Below the pieces are notes generated by a model. It was not told the origin of the DNA. It ran no database searches and worked only from the letters and a program-made list of their open reading frames with translations. DNA of 64,000 bases from Acidobacteriota bacterium. GTDB lineage: Bacteria; Acidobacteriota; UBA6911. Positions 26,380 to 36,888 of this stretch are shown here, one piece after another; position 1 is the first letter of the stretch; each line of letters opens with the position of its first letter. The position numbers were made by a program, and so were the translations under genes. Where the stretch lies: the NCBI GenBank assembly GCA_016929335.1, contig JAFGIY010000037.1, positions 83,574 through 147,573 of the forward strand, written 5' to 3'.

Positions 26380-27351
26380 TTAGGGAGCTTGAATGACTAG
26401 AGGGGATTGCAGTTTAAATTCCAGGATCGTTTCTATCGGGATCCTCAGGATTTGGCCCCGGGTAATGACTTGGACTCCCGTTCCGACAGCAGCACCCGAT
26501 GCAGCGCCAATAGCAGCGCCCTTCCCTCCCCCGGCGATAGCGCCTATTATGGCGCCCACAGCTGCCACTCCGCCGACCGTCTGAGCCGTCCTGGTTCCTC
26601 TCGATGCTCCTACTTCAGTGTAGTCGGAGGTGCGCACGGGATAGGTTTTGCCGTTGGCGGCTAATTCGATCAATTCAAGGATGAGCTGGGACTGTCCGGA
26701 GAGTTTGCCTGATTCCTGGGCATAGGCAATCCGTCCCTTGATAAGCGCCCCACGCGGAACGGCCACCTGAGTTCCGGAAAGAAGATCATCCTCCAACACG
26801 GCATCAAAGGTATCTCCCACCCGGTTGCGTTCCGTGTCGATTTCCGTAGCGGTTCGGACCGTAATTGCCATTCCTGCCGGTACCGTAAGCGATGAAGGCA
26901 CACCTTCCTGGGCTGCAGGCTCCGGCTTAGTGATTTGGCGCCTCGGTCTATCCTCCGCGCTTGAGGGCTCCGGCTGGGGAGGCACAGAAGAGGAAGCTCG
27001 CGATAGAACCGGACGGCTCCGAGTCGACGCTCCGTCTTCAGAACTCCGGTTCATTTGCCCTTCTTCCGAGCCGGCGGCTTCAGACCGGACCGGGACAGGA
27101 GCGGGGGCTTTTGAAGAAGCATTTCCTGATGATGCCGCTTCCGGTTCTTCAAAAACTATCTGAGCGATCTCAGCCGTCTGAAAGCTTTCAATTCTTCCCA
27201 GGATCCGAAACTCGATAATCTTGGAATCTCCGCGGACGAATCTGCCCGAATACATGGTCCCGTCTTTCAGCGTGATCTGGTCGGCCCACGCCGCAGCAGC
27301 TAAAAGCGCTATGGCGAGCACCGCAAAATAGGCCGGAGCTTTTAATCTCAT
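26380..27351 (-). CDS. Exported protein with glycine-zipper region
   Basis: 323 residues. Signal peptide to about Ala23 (cleavage near AWADQ). A short N-terminal domain opens QITLKDGTMYSGRFVRGDSKIIEF. A long low-complexity Ser/Pro/Glu-rich linker (about 70-150) follows. The C-terminal domain begins LTVPAGMAITVRTATEIDT and includes LIKGRIAYAQ and a glycine zipper of alternating Gly/Ala (IIGAIAGGGKGAAIGAASGAAVGTG), which can insert in or line membranes. The domain order is one I associate with Acidobacteriota secretomes. No enzymatic motif. Stands alone on the minus strand. Confidence 0.75.
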   Translation of the reverse strand: MRLKAPAYFAVLAIALLAAAAWADQITLKDGTMYSGRFVRGDSKIIEFRILGRIESFQTAEIAQIVFEEPEAASSGNASSKAPAPVPVRSEAAGSEEGQMNRSSEDGASTRSRPVLSRASSSVPPQPEPSSAEDRPRRQITKPEPAAQEGVPSSLTVPAGMAITVRTATEIDTERNRVGDTFDAVLEDDLLSGTQVAVPRGALIKGRIAYAQESGKLSGQSQLILELIELAANGKTYPVRTSDYTEVGASRGTRTAQTVGGVAAVGAIIGAIAGGGKGAAIGAASGAAVGTGVQVITRGQILRIPIETILEFKLQSPLVIQAP

Positions 27352-27597
27352 GCCTCATATCTCCTTTCCATGAGCATCGCGTTCAGGCACGATACCGAAT
27401 AATTGCTCTAACATTAGATAAGGCTAGCGCTTGTATGTTTCAGAATCAACCAGGTTCGGCAGGAATTGGCCGGCGGGAGCTTGCCTGGGGGTGGGCTTGA
27501 GATCAACGGGAGAATGAATTCAGCCGGGAACTGATATGATCTATCGCAAAGCTATAGCCGCGATGCCTTTATTGGAGAGGATGGGATGCCCTGTCAG

Positions 27598-28086
27598 CTA
27601 TTTTGCAGGTCCTTTGCCTGGTTCGTGTCCAAGGTAGCCATACCGCAAGACCTTGACCTTTACCATTCTTCTACCGAATTCCCTGCAGTCTTCATAGCTG
27701 GGAATGAAGATATCGATTATGTTCCCTTTAATCAGGGCTCCGGTGTCCAGAACTTGATAGATGCCGCCCATCAAGGGTGAATCCACATGAATTATGGAAC
27801 CCAGGGGAATCACTTTCGGATCCGCGGCAACATGGCCCGGAGCTATCGGGATTCCGCTTTTGGAAATCCCTGTAATGCAATATGCAGTGGCTTGAAACTC
27901 TGCATGCTGAGTCAAACCGGGAGAACCGGCTGGTTCTTCTGACTCATTGTGCTGCAAAGGTTTATCAGCTATTTTGGCGCTCTCCACGTGCGTCAGGTGA
28001 AGAATCGCTATGAATCCCAGGGCAATGAGCGGGACGCGAAGCAGCATTATAAATTTCCGATGAACTCTCCACATTCTCGATTGCAT
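27598..28086 (-). CDS. 3D-domain (RlpA/MltA-like double-psi barrel) protein
   Basis: About 162 residues: a membrane anchor or signal (FIMLLRVPLIALGFIAIL), then a 3D domain named for its three conserved Asp: FQATAYCITG, VAADPKVIPLGSIIHV, YQVLDTGALIKGNIIDIFIPSYEDCREFGRR. Related proteins bind or cleave peptidoglycan. The start is set at ATG 28086, preceded by GAGGAGGCTGT; the track start is 63 bases upstream. It is divergent from the hyp operon across a spacer of about 375 bp in which I see no gene. Confidence 0.88.
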   Translation of the reverse strand: MQSRMWRVHRKFIMLLRVPLIALGFIAILHLTHVESAKIADKPLQHNESEEPAGSPGLTQHAEFQATAYCITGISKSGIPIAPGHVAADPKVIPLGSIIHVDSPLMGGIYQVLDTGALIKGNIIDIFIPSYEDCREFGRRMVKVKVLRYGYLGHEPGKGPAK

Positions 28087-28462
28087 ACAGCCTCCTCGTA
28101 AAAAACAAATTCCCCCGATTCGGGCGGAAAAATTAATAAACTGGGTCAAGCTTGCTCGAATGGCGGGGTGATACGAGTCTTCGGCGCTCTCGCATGAAAG
28201 GATCTGGAAAGGAACACTCGGACATAATTAAGCATGGCAAAAAGGCTAGCACCTGGAATCCAGGGTAGGCAACTATTATTTTAGAGAGGATTTCAGGTAC
28301 ACAAAATTTTGCTTGCATTATGGTATTATTTCAGCTAGGCCCATTTTAAGTACGAGAGGGATCCGATATCGGCTTTTCAGGGCTTCTTAACCTGACATGC
28401 CTGGGATTAAATGAGGCAACATATTGATTTTATTAGGTTTAAATAAGATCTAACGGAGCGGC

Positions 28463-28821
28463 ATGCACGAATTGGGAATCGCGCAAAGCATTTTGGATAT
28501 TGTTCGGCAATCTGTAACCGAAGAACAGGCGTCGGCCGTGCGATGGATTCGGATCCGGCTTGGACAGCTTTCAGGAGTGGTGCCCGACTCACTCGAATTC
28601 TGTTTTAAGGCAATTGTAAGCGACACAACCTTGCAGAAAGCCGCCCTGGCCATTGAACAAATGCCGACTGTTTTTCGATGCAAAAAGTGTGGATATCGCT
28701 TTCAAGTCAATGACTTAGAGTATTTATGCAGGGAATGCAAAAGTCCTGAGCTGGAGATACTCTCCGGCAAAGAACTGGACATCGTGGAAATAGAACTGGA
28801 AGAAGAAAGCGACGGGAATTT

Positions 28822-28825
<4 letters not shown>
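28463..28825 (+). CDS. hypA: Hydrogenase nickel incorporation protein HypA
   Basis: Nickel chaperone for [NiFe]-hydrogenase maturation. Begins MHELGIA with the nickel-binding His2, and has a zinc site made by CKKCGYRF and CRECKSPELE. 120 residues, usual size. It opens a six-gene operon hypA-B-F-C-D-E; the stop overlaps the hypB start by 4 bp. ACGGAG lies seven bases before the ATG. Confidence 0.96.
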
Positions 28826-29478
<653 letters not shown>

Positions 29479-29486
29479 TCCAGCGA

Positions 29487-31778
29487 ATGCATATCGCCAT
29501 TCGGGGCGCAGTCCAGGGTGTTGGGTTCAGGCCTTTTGTCTTCCGGCTGGCCTCAGACCTGAAACTGCCCGGCTGGGTGCATAATTCTCCGCAAGGTGTT
29601 TTTGTTGAAGTCGAGGGAGAAAAAAGGGATCTGGAGACTTTTCTTTTTCGGCTGCAGCAGGACAAGCCGGCTCCTTCCTTCATTCAGAGTCTGGAATACA
29701 CCTACCTGGATCCCGTTCACTTCACCGGCTTTGAGATCAGACAAAGCGCCGTATCGGGGGCAAAAACCACCCTAATCCTTCCCGACATTGCAGCATGCGA
29801 GAAGTGTCTTTCGGAAGTCTTTGATCCCGGCAACCGGCGCTATCGCTATCCGTTCACCAACTGCACGCACTGCGGTCCGCGTTTTACGATCATCGAGTCA
29901 CTCCCCTACGACCGTCCGAACACCTCGATGAAATCCTTTGAGATGTGCCCGGCATGCCGCCGGGAGTACGAAAATCCGCAGGATCGACGCTTTCACGCTC
30001 AGCCGAACGCCTGTCCATTATGCGGTCCTGCGCTTGCTTTATGGGATGCCTCCGGCGCGCTGATTTCCAGCAGGGATGCTGCATTACGGGAAGCGGCAGG
30101 AGCCGTTCGAGAAGGAAAGATCGTTGCGGTTAAAGGACTTGGAGGCTTTCATCTTGTTGCAAATGCAGGAAATGCCCAGGCCGTCGATACTCTCAGGCAA
30201 AGAAAGCATCGGGAAGAAAAGCCTTTTGCATTGATGTATCCTTCGCTCGAGCAAATCCGGGAGGATTGTGTTGTTTCGCCGCTGGAAGCCCGTCTGCTCT
30301 GTTCACCGGAATCGCCCATTGTTCTCCTCGAGCGCAAAGCGGAAGGATCGCGGCAGGCGATCGCGTCGAATATAGCTCCGAACAATCCTTATCTGGGCGC
30401 AATGCTTCCATATACTCCCCTGCATCATCTCCTGATGAGAGAGATCGGATTCCCTGTTATTGCGACCAGCGGCAATTTATCGGACGAGCCTATCTGCATT
30501 GACGAGCGGGAAGCTCTGGTTCGCCTATCAGGCATCGCCGACCTTTTCCTTGTCCACAACCGGCCCATAGTCCGCCATGTAGATGACTCCATTGTCAGGG
30601 TGGTTTTGGATCGGGAAATCGTCTTGAGGCGGGCACGCGGATATGCCCCGCTTCCCGTTCATTGCAGGGGGCAGGTTTCCGACAGTCTGGCGGTCGGCGC
30701 GCATTTGAAGAACGCGGTCGCGCTAAGTGTAGAGAACAACGTTTTTCTCAGCCAGCACATTGGAGATCTGGAAAACAGGGAGGCTTCGGAAGCGTTTCAG
30801 GGTGTGATCCAAAGCTTTCGCCGGCTATATCGGATCGATCCTGTACAGGTGATAGCGGACCTGCACCCGGATTACCTGTCGACCAGGTTTGCCAGGGACT
30901 GCGGAATTCCGATGGTATCCATCCAGCACCACTACGCGCACGTAGCCGCGTGTATGGCGGAAAACGAGATCGATGGCCGCGTTCTGGGGGTTTCCTGGGA
31001 TGGTACCGGGTATGGGACGGATGGCACTATATGGGGAGGAGAGTTTCTCCTGACTGATGAAACGGGATTTACCCGCATCGCTGCGCTGCGCCGATTCCGG
31101 TTGCCTGGAGGGACTCCAGCCGTCAAAGAACCCCGGCGAACGGCGCTCGGTGTGCTTTATGAAATCCTGGGCAGCAAAGTCTTTGAAGAAAAGAATTCCG
31201 TTCCAGTCCGCTTTTTTTCCGAGAAGGAAGCATCTGTTCTAGCCCGGATGCTTCAAAAAGGCATTCAATCTCCCTGGACAACCAGCGCGGGCCGCCTGTT
31301 TGATGCGGTCGCTTCGATCTCCGGTTTGAGGCAGTTAATCAAATACGAAGGCCAGGCGGCCATGGAGCTGGAATTTGCCATTAAATGTGAGAAAGAGACC
31401 GGGCTTTATCCCTTCATAATCGAGGGTGCGCCCGGTTCAGGTCCGGGCGTTGCACAACCTGCGATGATCGTTGATTGGGAACCAATGATTCGATCTATCC
31501 TGGATGATGTCGGCAATGCGATTCCGCTGGCAAGCGTATCCATAAAATTCCACAATACACTTGTGGAGATGATTGTGGAGGTCGCCAGGAAGGTTGCGGA
31601 ACAGCGCGTCCTGCTTACCGGAGGATGCTTCCAGAACAAATATCTGCTGGAAAATGCCGTCCGCAGGCTGGAACAAGAAGGATTCCACCCGTATTGGCAC
31701 CAGCGCGTCCCGCCCAACGACGGCGGTATCGCGCTGGGTCAGATCTATGCAGCCTCTCGCATATCAAAGAAGGGGTAG
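29487..31778 (+). CDS. hypF: Carbamoyltransferase HypF
   Basis: Uses carbamoyl phosphate and ATP to make the thiocarbamate on HypE that becomes the cyanide ligands of the Fe centre. Domains in order: acylphosphatase (RGAVQGVGFRPFVFRL), two zinc fingers (CEKCLSEVFDP..CTHCGPR and CPACRREY..CPLCGP), YrdC-like (REGKIVAVKGLGGFHLVANA, HREEKPFALMYP), and a Kae1-like C-terminal domain (HHYAHVAACMAE, SWDGTGYGTDG, LTGGCFQNKYLLE). The ATG at 29487 starts right at the acylphosphatase domain; a GTG at 29475 overlapping the hypB TGA is the other possible start. About 763 residues, normal length. Confidence 0.97.
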   Translation: MHIAIRGAVQGVGFRPFVFRLASDLKLPGWVHNSPQGVFVEVEGEKRDLETFLFRLQQDKPAPSFIQSLEYTYLDPVHFTGFEIRQSAVSGAKTTLILPDIAACEKCLSEVFDPGNRRYRYPFTNCTHCGPRFTIIESLPYDRPNTSMKSFEMCPACRREYENPQDRRFHAQPNACPLCGPALALWDASGALISSRDAALREAAGAVREGKIVAVKGLGGFHLVANAGNAQAVDTLRQRKHREEKPFALMYPSLEQIREDCVVSPLEARLLCSPESPIVLLERKAEGSRQAIASNIAPNNPYLGAMLPYTPLHHLLMREIGFPVIATSGNLSDEPICIDEREALVRLSGIADLFLVHNRPIVRHVDDSIVRVVLDREIVLRRARGYAPLPVHCRGQVSDSLAVGAHLKNAVALSVENNVFLSQHIGDLENREASEAFQGVIQSFRRLYRIDPVQVIADLHPDYLSTRFARDCGIPMVSIQHHYAHVAACMAENEIDGRVLGVSWDGTGYGTDGTIWGGEFLLTDETGFTRIAALRRFRLPGGTPAVKEPRRTALGVLYEILGSKVFEEKNSVPVRFFSEKEASVLARMLQKGIQSPWTTSAGRLFDAVASISGLRQLIKYEGQAAMELEFAIKCEKETGLYPFIIEGAPGSGPGVAQPAMIVDWEPMIRSILDDVGNAIPLASVSIKFHNTLVEMIVEVARKVAEQRVLLTGGCFQNKYLLENAVRRLEQEGFHPYWHQRVPPNDGGIALGQIYAASRISKKG

Positions 31779-31792
31779 AGGGAGAAAAGACT

Positions 31793-32050
31793 ATGTGTTT
31801 AGCCGTTCCAGGGAAAATCATGAGCATTGAGGGGACCGAAACACTGCTTCGTTCCGGGAAGGTAAATTTCGGAGGAATTATTAAAAACATCAATCTTGCG
31901 TACGTTCCGGAAGCGAAGATTGGAGATTATGTTCTGGTTCATGTTGGATTTGCCATCAGCACGATAGACGAAGCGGAGGCCCAGGAGGTATTTGAATACC
32001 TTAGACAGATGGGGGAACTCGCCGAAATGGAAGAGAACAGCAGGCAATGA
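31793..32050 (+). CDS. hypC: Hydrogenase maturation chaperone HypC
   Basis: 85 residues beginning [14 protein letters not shown]; Cys2 is the essential residue that binds the Fe(CN)2CO unit with HypD. The track shows it only inside a longer ORF starting at 31625. The ATG at 31793 has GAGGGAGA upstream. It ends overlapping hypD by 4 bp (ATGA). Confidence 0.96.
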   Translation: MCLAVPGKIMSIEGTETLLRSGKVNFGGIIKNINLAYVPEAKIGDYVLVHVGFAISTIDEAEAQEVFEYLRQMGELAEMEENSRQ

Positions 32051-33138
32051 AATTCATTGATGAATACCGCGATGCAAAGGCTGCCCGTGAATATTCGCAA
32101 GCCCTGGATCGCATCACGACAAAACCCTGGACCATCATGGAGGTATGCGGCGGACAAACACACTCCATAGTCAAGTTTGGAATAGATGAGCTTCTCCCAT
32201 CCAAAATCACTCTCGTACACGGTCCGGGATGCCCCGTCTGCGTTACTCCTCTTGAATTGATTGAAAAGGCTATCGAGATCGCTTCGACGCCGAACGTTCT
32301 GTTCTGCTCTTTCGGTGATATGCTTCGGGTTCCCGGAAATTCCAAAGACCTGCTTTCGGTAAAGGCGGCCGGCGGCGATGTGCGCATTGTCTATTCCCCT
32401 CTGGATGCGGTAAAACTGGCATTGGACAATCCCGACCGTGAGGTGGTCTTCTTCGCCGTCGGATTTGAAACGACAGCGCCTGCAAATGCAATGGCCGTGT
32501 ATCAGGCCAGACAGCAGGGCATCCGGAATTTCTCTCTCCTCGTTTCTCATGTCCTGGTTCCTCCGGCCATGGAGGCAATTCTTTCCTCTCCGGACAACAG
32601 AGTGCAGGGATTTCTGGCAGCCGGACACGTTTGCGCAATCATGGGATTTTGGGAATACGAACCGATCGCGCAGAACTATCGCGTACCGATCGTTGTAACC
32701 GGATTCGAGCCCCTGGACATCCTGCAGGGGATTTATATGTGTATTTATCAGCTCGAGCACGGCAGAGCCCAGGTCGAAAACCAGTATGCACGTTCCGTTC
32801 GCAGGGAAGGCAATACTACGGCGCAGAAGCTCATTTCCGAAGTATTCTGCGTAGTGCCGCGCAAGTGGCGCGGCGTGGGAGAAATTCCGCGAAGCGGGCT
32901 CGGCTTGCAGGAACAATACGCCGAATTTGACGCAGAAAGGCGTTTCGGCATCGCGCATCATACCGCCGATGAGCCCACAGAATGCATAAGCGGATTGATA
33001 CTTCAGGGCATCAGGAAACCTCACGAGTGCCCGGCGTTCGGCGGTCGTTGCACGCCAGAGCATCCGCTGGGAGCGACGATGGTATCCTCGGAAGGCGCTT
33101 GTGCGGCATATTATCATTATCGACGAAGAAAACTCTGA
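32047..33138 (+). CDS. hypD: Hydrogenase maturation protein HypD
   Basis: Fe-S scaffold on which the Fe(CN)2CO group is built with HypC and HypE. Conserved motifs: [48 protein letters not shown], and the C-terminal Fe-S cysteines [30 protein letters not shown]. 363 residues, full length. The hypE ATG lies 15 bp past its stop. Confidence 0.97.
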   Translation: MKFIDEYRDAKAAREYSQALDRITTKPWTIMEVCGGQTHSIVKFGIDELLPSKITLVHGPGCPVCVTPLELIEKAIEIASTPNVLFCSFGDMLRVPGNSKDLLSVKAAGGDVRIVYSPLDAVKLALDNPDREVVFFAVGFETTAPANAMAVYQARQQGIRNFSLLVSHVLVPPAMEAILSSPDNRVQGFLAAGHVCAIMGFWEYEPIAQNYRVPIVVTGFEPLDILQGIYMCIYQLEHGRAQVENQYARSVRREGNTTAQKLISEVFCVVPRKWRGVGEIPRSGLGLQEQYAEFDAERRFGIAHHTADEPTECISGLILQGIRKPHECPAFGGRCTPEHPLGATMVSSEGACAAYYHYRRRKL

Positions 33139-33152
33139 CACGGACAAAACCC

Positions 33153-34214
33153 ATGACATCCGAATTCAAAAGCGGCAATTCGTTCCTATGTCCCATTCCC
33201 ATTGAGCAGTACCCCAACGTGCTGATGGCACACGGGGGAGGCGGCACGCTGACGCATCAGCTGATTGAAAAGATGTTCCTGCCGGCTTTCGGCAATTCCC
33301 TGCTTGGGGCCAGGCACGACGGCGCCATTTTTGATATTCCATCCGGGAAGCTGGCTTTCACCACGGATTCCTATGTAGTGCGTCCCCTGTTTTTCCCCGG
33401 AGGAGACATCGGTACGCTCGCGGTCAATGGCACCGTAAACGACCTGGCGATGTGCGGAGCGCACCCGCTGTATTTAAGCGCAGGCTTTATACTCGAAGAG
33501 GGCCTCCCCATGGACACCCTCTGGCGCGTCGTTCAATCAATGAAACTCGCGGCCGAACAGGCCGGAGTGCAGATTGTTACCGGTGACACCAAGGTTGTGG
33601 ATCGCGGAAAAGGGGATGGGATTTATATTAATACCGCCGGGGTTGGCGCTATCGATTCCTCCTGTGCCATATCGCCGGCAAACGTGAAACCCGGCGATAC
33701 CATCCTGTTAAGCGGGGATATCGGGCGTCACGGGATTGCGATAATGGCAGTACGCGAGGGGCTCGAGTTTGAGAGCGCCATTGAAAGTGATTGTGCTCCC
33801 CTATCCGGCATTGTATTGGCACTGCTGGCCGAAGGGATTAAAGTGCACTGCCTGCGCGATCTCACGCGTGGAGGGCTTGCGAGCGCGCTGATTGAAATCG
33901 CCGAAACGGCGAGTCTTCAGTTCCAGATTGAGGAAACGGCCATCCCCATGCTGGAAGATGTCAAAGGGGCTTGCGAAATCCTGGGTTTTGATCCTCTCTA
34001 TGTCGCCAATGAAGGCCGGTTTATAGCATTGGTTCCGGCACAGGAAGCAGAGCGGGCCCTTCAAAAGATGCGCGCACACCCTTTGGGAGAGAAAGCCTGC
34101 ATTATAGGAACGGCAGCCGAGGGGAATTCCGGACTTGTAACCATGCGAAGCCGGATAGGAGCGACGCGCGTCGTCGACATGCTAAGCGGCGAACAACTCC
34201 CAAGGATCTGCTGA
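33153..34214 (+). CDS. hypE: Hydrogenase maturation protein HypE
   Basis: PurM/AIR-synthase-like ATPase that dehydrates the carbamoyl on its C-terminal cysteine to thiocyanate. It starts at the ATG 33153 (MTSEFKSG), not at the longer track ORF. Motifs: [43 protein letters not shown], and the carrier end GEQLPRIC with the terminal Cys. It closes the hyp operon. No hydrogenase structural or protease gene is in the window, so the client enzyme is encoded elsewhere. Confidence 0.97.
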   Translation: MTSEFKSGNSFLCPIPIEQYPNVLMAHGGGGTLTHQLIEKMFLPAFGNSLLGARHDGAIFDIPSGKLAFTTDSYVVRPLFFPGGDIGTLAVNGTVNDLAMCGAHPLYLSAGFILEEGLPMDTLWRVVQSMKLAAEQAGVQIVTGDTKVVDRGKGDGIYINTAGVGAIDSSCAISPANVKPGDTILLSGDIGRHGIAIMAVREGLEFESAIESDCAPLSGIVLALLAEGIKVHCLRDLTRGGLASALIEIAETASLQFQIEETAIPMLEDVKGACEILGFDPLYVANEGRFIALVPAQEAERALQKMRAHPLGEKACIIGTAAEGNSGLVTMRSRIGATRVVDMLSGEQLPRIC

Positions 34215-34278
34215 TGAAACTCGGCAAATTGCACAAATTTTGTAAATCGTGGAATTCGCGGCTTCAAAGGAGAGGATT

Positions 34279-35610
34279 GTGGCTTTTTCTCTGCGATTGA
34301 CGGAGATTCGCAAAGGATTTCAGCCCGCATTCTGGGTAGCCAATATAACCGAGCTGTTTGAGCGTTTGTCATACTACGGCGTCAATGCCGTCCTCGCCAT
34401 CTATCTGCATGAAACACTTAAATTCTCGCAGCAGCAAACAGGAGAGTTGATCGGTTTCTTCGGTGGCGTCGTCTGGTTTCTTCCCATCATCGGAGGAACG
34501 CTTGCCGATCGATTCGGGTTCCGACGGTCGCTTGCCGGCGCTTATCTGGTACTGGCTTTCGGTTATTTTCTGCTCGGTTCGCTTTCATCATCATGGATGG
34601 AGCCTTTGAAGGAAGCGTTGCCGCTCGCCGTGGTTGTGCAGCTGATCCTATGCGTGCCTGCGCTTGGTCCTGCGATCGTCAAACCCTGTGTAGTCGGCAC
34701 TACGGCGCGTGCAGCTTCCGAAAACGTCCGTTCACTCGGATATTCCATTTACTACACGCTGGTGAACATCGGAGGCACGCTTGGACCGATCATGGCCTTT
34801 GCAGTCCGGCGCACCATCGGAATCGAAAATGTCTTCCGCGTATCTGCCGTCAGCGTGCTGTTGATGTTTCTGGGAACGCTTCTGTTTTACAGAGAACCGG
34901 ATCGCCTTGTTGAAAAACAGGTGGCAAGTTTCGTTCAGGCATTCAAAAACATGTTCGTCGTCCTGGGCAATCTGAAGTTCATGACGTTTTTGCTGATCTT
35001 TTCCGGATTCTGGATCATGTTCTGGCAGGAATTTATTGCTCTTCCGCTCTTCATCCGAGGCTATGTGAATCCGAACGCCGATGTGGATCTGCTGACAACC
35101 GTGGATCCGCTGGCCGTAATTCTCTTTCAAATCCTGATCAGCTATCTGACACGCAATATTCGCCCTTTCGGCGCAATGACAGCCGGAATACTCATAACCA
35201 GTCTCTCCTGGCTGATCCTTGCTGTGTGCGATCTCGGTCTGCAAATCAATACTACCTTGCACATCGGTTCATGGACTGTGCCTGTTCAGGGACTTCCGGT
35301 CTATGCGGTTTTTGCGCTTGTAATCCTGGCCATCGGAGAGATGGTGCAATCTCCGCGATACTATGAATATGTTTCGCGGCTCGCGCCTCCCGGTCAGCAG
35401 GGCACCTACATGGGCTTTTCATTTTTGCCGATCGCGATCGGATTTGTAATTGCGGGCCAGATCGGCGGCCGGTTGGTGGACTACTTCGGTGAAACTCTCC
35501 ACCGTCCCAATCAACTTTGGTACGTCATTGCAGGCATCGGAGTGCTGACGACAATAATAATGTGGATATACGACAAGCTGGTGAAACCTCTCGCGAAAAA
35601 GGATGATTAG
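34279..35610 (+). CDS. POT/PTR-family proton-coupled oligopeptide transporter
   Basis: MFS-fold transporter of about 443 residues with some 12 to 14 helices. The POT-family ExxER-type motif is present in the first helix: ELFERLSYYGVNAVLAIYL. Also GGVVWFLPIIGGTLADRFGFRR and ENVRSLGYSIYYTLVNIGGTLGP (the PTR2 signature region). Likely imports di- or tripeptides using the proton gradient. GTG at 34279 has AAGGAGAGG upstream and is preferred over ATG 34249. It follows hypE by 64 bp, possibly as a separate transcript. Confidence 0.88.
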   Translation: MAFSLRLTEIRKGFQPAFWVANITELFERLSYYGVNAVLAIYLHETLKFSQQQTGELIGFFGGVVWFLPIIGGTLADRFGFRRSLAGAYLVLAFGYFLLGSLSSSWMEPLKEALPLAVVVQLILCVPALGPAIVKPCVVGTTARAASENVRSLGYSIYYTLVNIGGTLGPIMAFAVRRTIGIENVFRVSAVSVLLMFLGTLLFYREPDRLVEKQVASFVQAFKNMFVVLGNLKFMTFLLIFSGFWIMFWQEFIALPLFIRGYVNPNADVDLLTTVDPLAVILFQILISYLTRNIRPFGAMTAGILITSLSWLILAVCDLGLQINTTLHIGSWTVPVQGLPVYAVFALVILAIGEMVQSPRYYEYVSRLAPPGQQGTYMGFSFLPIAIGFVIAGQIGGRLVDYFGETLHRPNQLWYVIAGIGVLTTIIMWIYDKLVKPLAKKDD

Positions 35611-35720
35611 GAGGTTCTGACCGGATGCAATATTTGCAGGGTCTTTATCTATGACTTCTTTGCGTTTTGCAGAGAAGTCTTATCCGGCAAAACATCCGAA
35701 GCCGGTCGCGATGATAAAGA

Positions 35721-35744
35721 AGCTGAGCGCTGAAAGCTGAACGC
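35721..35744. repeat. Short tandem heptamers, unit GCTGAAA
   Basis: AGCTGAGCGCTGAAAGCTGAACGC holds three imperfect 7-bp units in the 195-bp spacer between the POT transporter and the B3/4 gene. A GC-rich hairpin (GCGGCCTCGGGCCGC, near 35775) lies just downstream. Only one locus of this unit was seen. Confidence 0.5.
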
Positions 35745-35805
35745 GCGCGGCCAGAGTGAATATCGGCTATTTTGGCTGCGGCCTCGGGCCGCGCCGGGGG
35801 AAATT

Positions 35806-36522
35806 ATGCGAATATGCGTAGAGGAGGAAGTATTCCGGCTGTTTCCGGGTTTCTGTCGAGCCGTGGTAATAGCTGCCGGCATTGACAACAGCCGTCCCTG
35901 TCCCGAACTGGAGGAGCGTTTGCGGGAAGAAGCGGATAAGATGCGCCAGGATCCGGCAATGGATCCGGCTACGCATCCACGGCTTCTGGCATGGAAGGAA
36001 GCCTATCGTCAATTCGGCTCCAATCCAAACAAATTCACCCCGTCCATTGTGTTCCTTGCGAAACAGGTGAAATCGGGAAAGCCGGTGCGATCCATTTCGC
36101 CGGCAGTCGATGCCTTCAACCTGGTAAGCATCAGACACGTCGTTCCCAGCGGTGGGGACGACATGAACAGCGTTGAAGAAGATGTGACGCTGGGGCGGGC
36201 GACGGGGGATGAGACCTTCGCCCCGATCTTCAAACCGGATGAGGTCGAGCATCCGGATACAGGTGAAGTCATTTATGTAAATCGCAGTACCAAGAGAATA
36301 CTATGCAGGCGATGGAACTGGCGGAATGCGGATTTTTCAAAAATCACACCAGACACCAGGAATCTCGCCATTAATGTCGATGGGATGCAGCCGGCCATCT
36401 CAAGGCCGGAAATCGAGGAGGCAGCCGAAGAGCTGCAGCGACTCCTGATTCAGTATTGCGGCGGGACCATCTCCATTTATTATCTGGATAATCAATGCAG
36501 GGCGGTGGAAGCCGCTTTCTGA
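35806..36522 (+). CDS. B3/4 domain protein (PheT B3/B4-like)
   Basis: 238 residues resembling the stand-alone B3/4 domain of phenylalanyl-tRNA synthetase beta chain: WKEAYRQFGSNPNKFTPSI, SISPAVDAFNLVSIRHVVPSGGDDM, EVIYVNRSTKRILCRRWNWRNAD, DGMQPAISRPEIEEAAEEL. Free-standing relatives are proposed to deacylate mischarged tRNAs or to act on small aminoacyl compounds. The organism's real PheT is not here. It stands alone between the transporter and a convergent membrane protein. Confidence 0.82.
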   Translation: MRICVEEEVFRLFPGFCRAVVIAAGIDNSRPCPELEERLREEADKMRQDPAMDPATHPRLLAWKEAYRQFGSNPNKFTPSIVFLAKQVKSGKPVRSISPAVDAFNLVSIRHVVPSGGDDMNSVEEDVTLGRATGDETFAPIFKPDEVEHPDTGEVIYVNRSTKRILCRRWNWRNADFSKITPDTRNLAINVDGMQPAISRPEIEEAAEELQRLLIQYCGGTISIYYLDNQCRAVEAAF

Positions 36523-36570
36523 AGCTGCTTCACATTTCACATGTTGATTTCGTGCAATTTATGGCTGTTT

Positions 36571-36888
36571 TTACCGGGGAGAACCTTTCGTAGCCTGCTT
36601 GAAATGTGCGATTTCGTAGATTCCTATTATGATGTCCGCGATCCCCAATCCAAGAACCGCGCCCTTGAAGTAGGCGTTGGCTATCAGAGGCCTGATCCGG
36701 GGATAGTGATATAAAAGGGAGTTGTTCTCCCAAAAGCTTTGCCATGGGAGGCTGACGAGAAGCACTCCAAATCCAAGAGAAAAGAAAATGTAGAGAATCC
36801 TGAAAACCAATGCTCCGCGCCGGATGTGAGGATCGCCTTTATCCTGGGAGGCTGAGCTGGGAAATTGGAGCGCGATTCTAAGGGGCAT
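36571..36888 (-). CDS. Small membrane protein with two hydrophobic segments
   Basis: 105 residues; helices at about ALVFRILYIFFSLGFGVLLVSL and FKGAVLGLGIADIIIGIYEIA. I do not recognise it. Its ATG overlaps the end of the upstream TPR gene by 11 bp (HAP-stop in one frame, MPLRIA in the other), so it is probably translated with that gene. Confidence 0.6.
   Translation of the reverse strand: MPLRIALQFPSSASQDKGDPHIRRGALVFRILYIFFSLGFGVLLVSLPWQSFWENNSLLYHYPRIRPLIANAYFKGAVLGLGIADIIIGIYEIAHFKQATKGSPR

Noticed and set aside
31939-33159. 406-residue minus-strand ORF opposite hypD
   Set aside because: It is an antisense shadow of hypC and hypD, which have complete family motifs on the plus strand.
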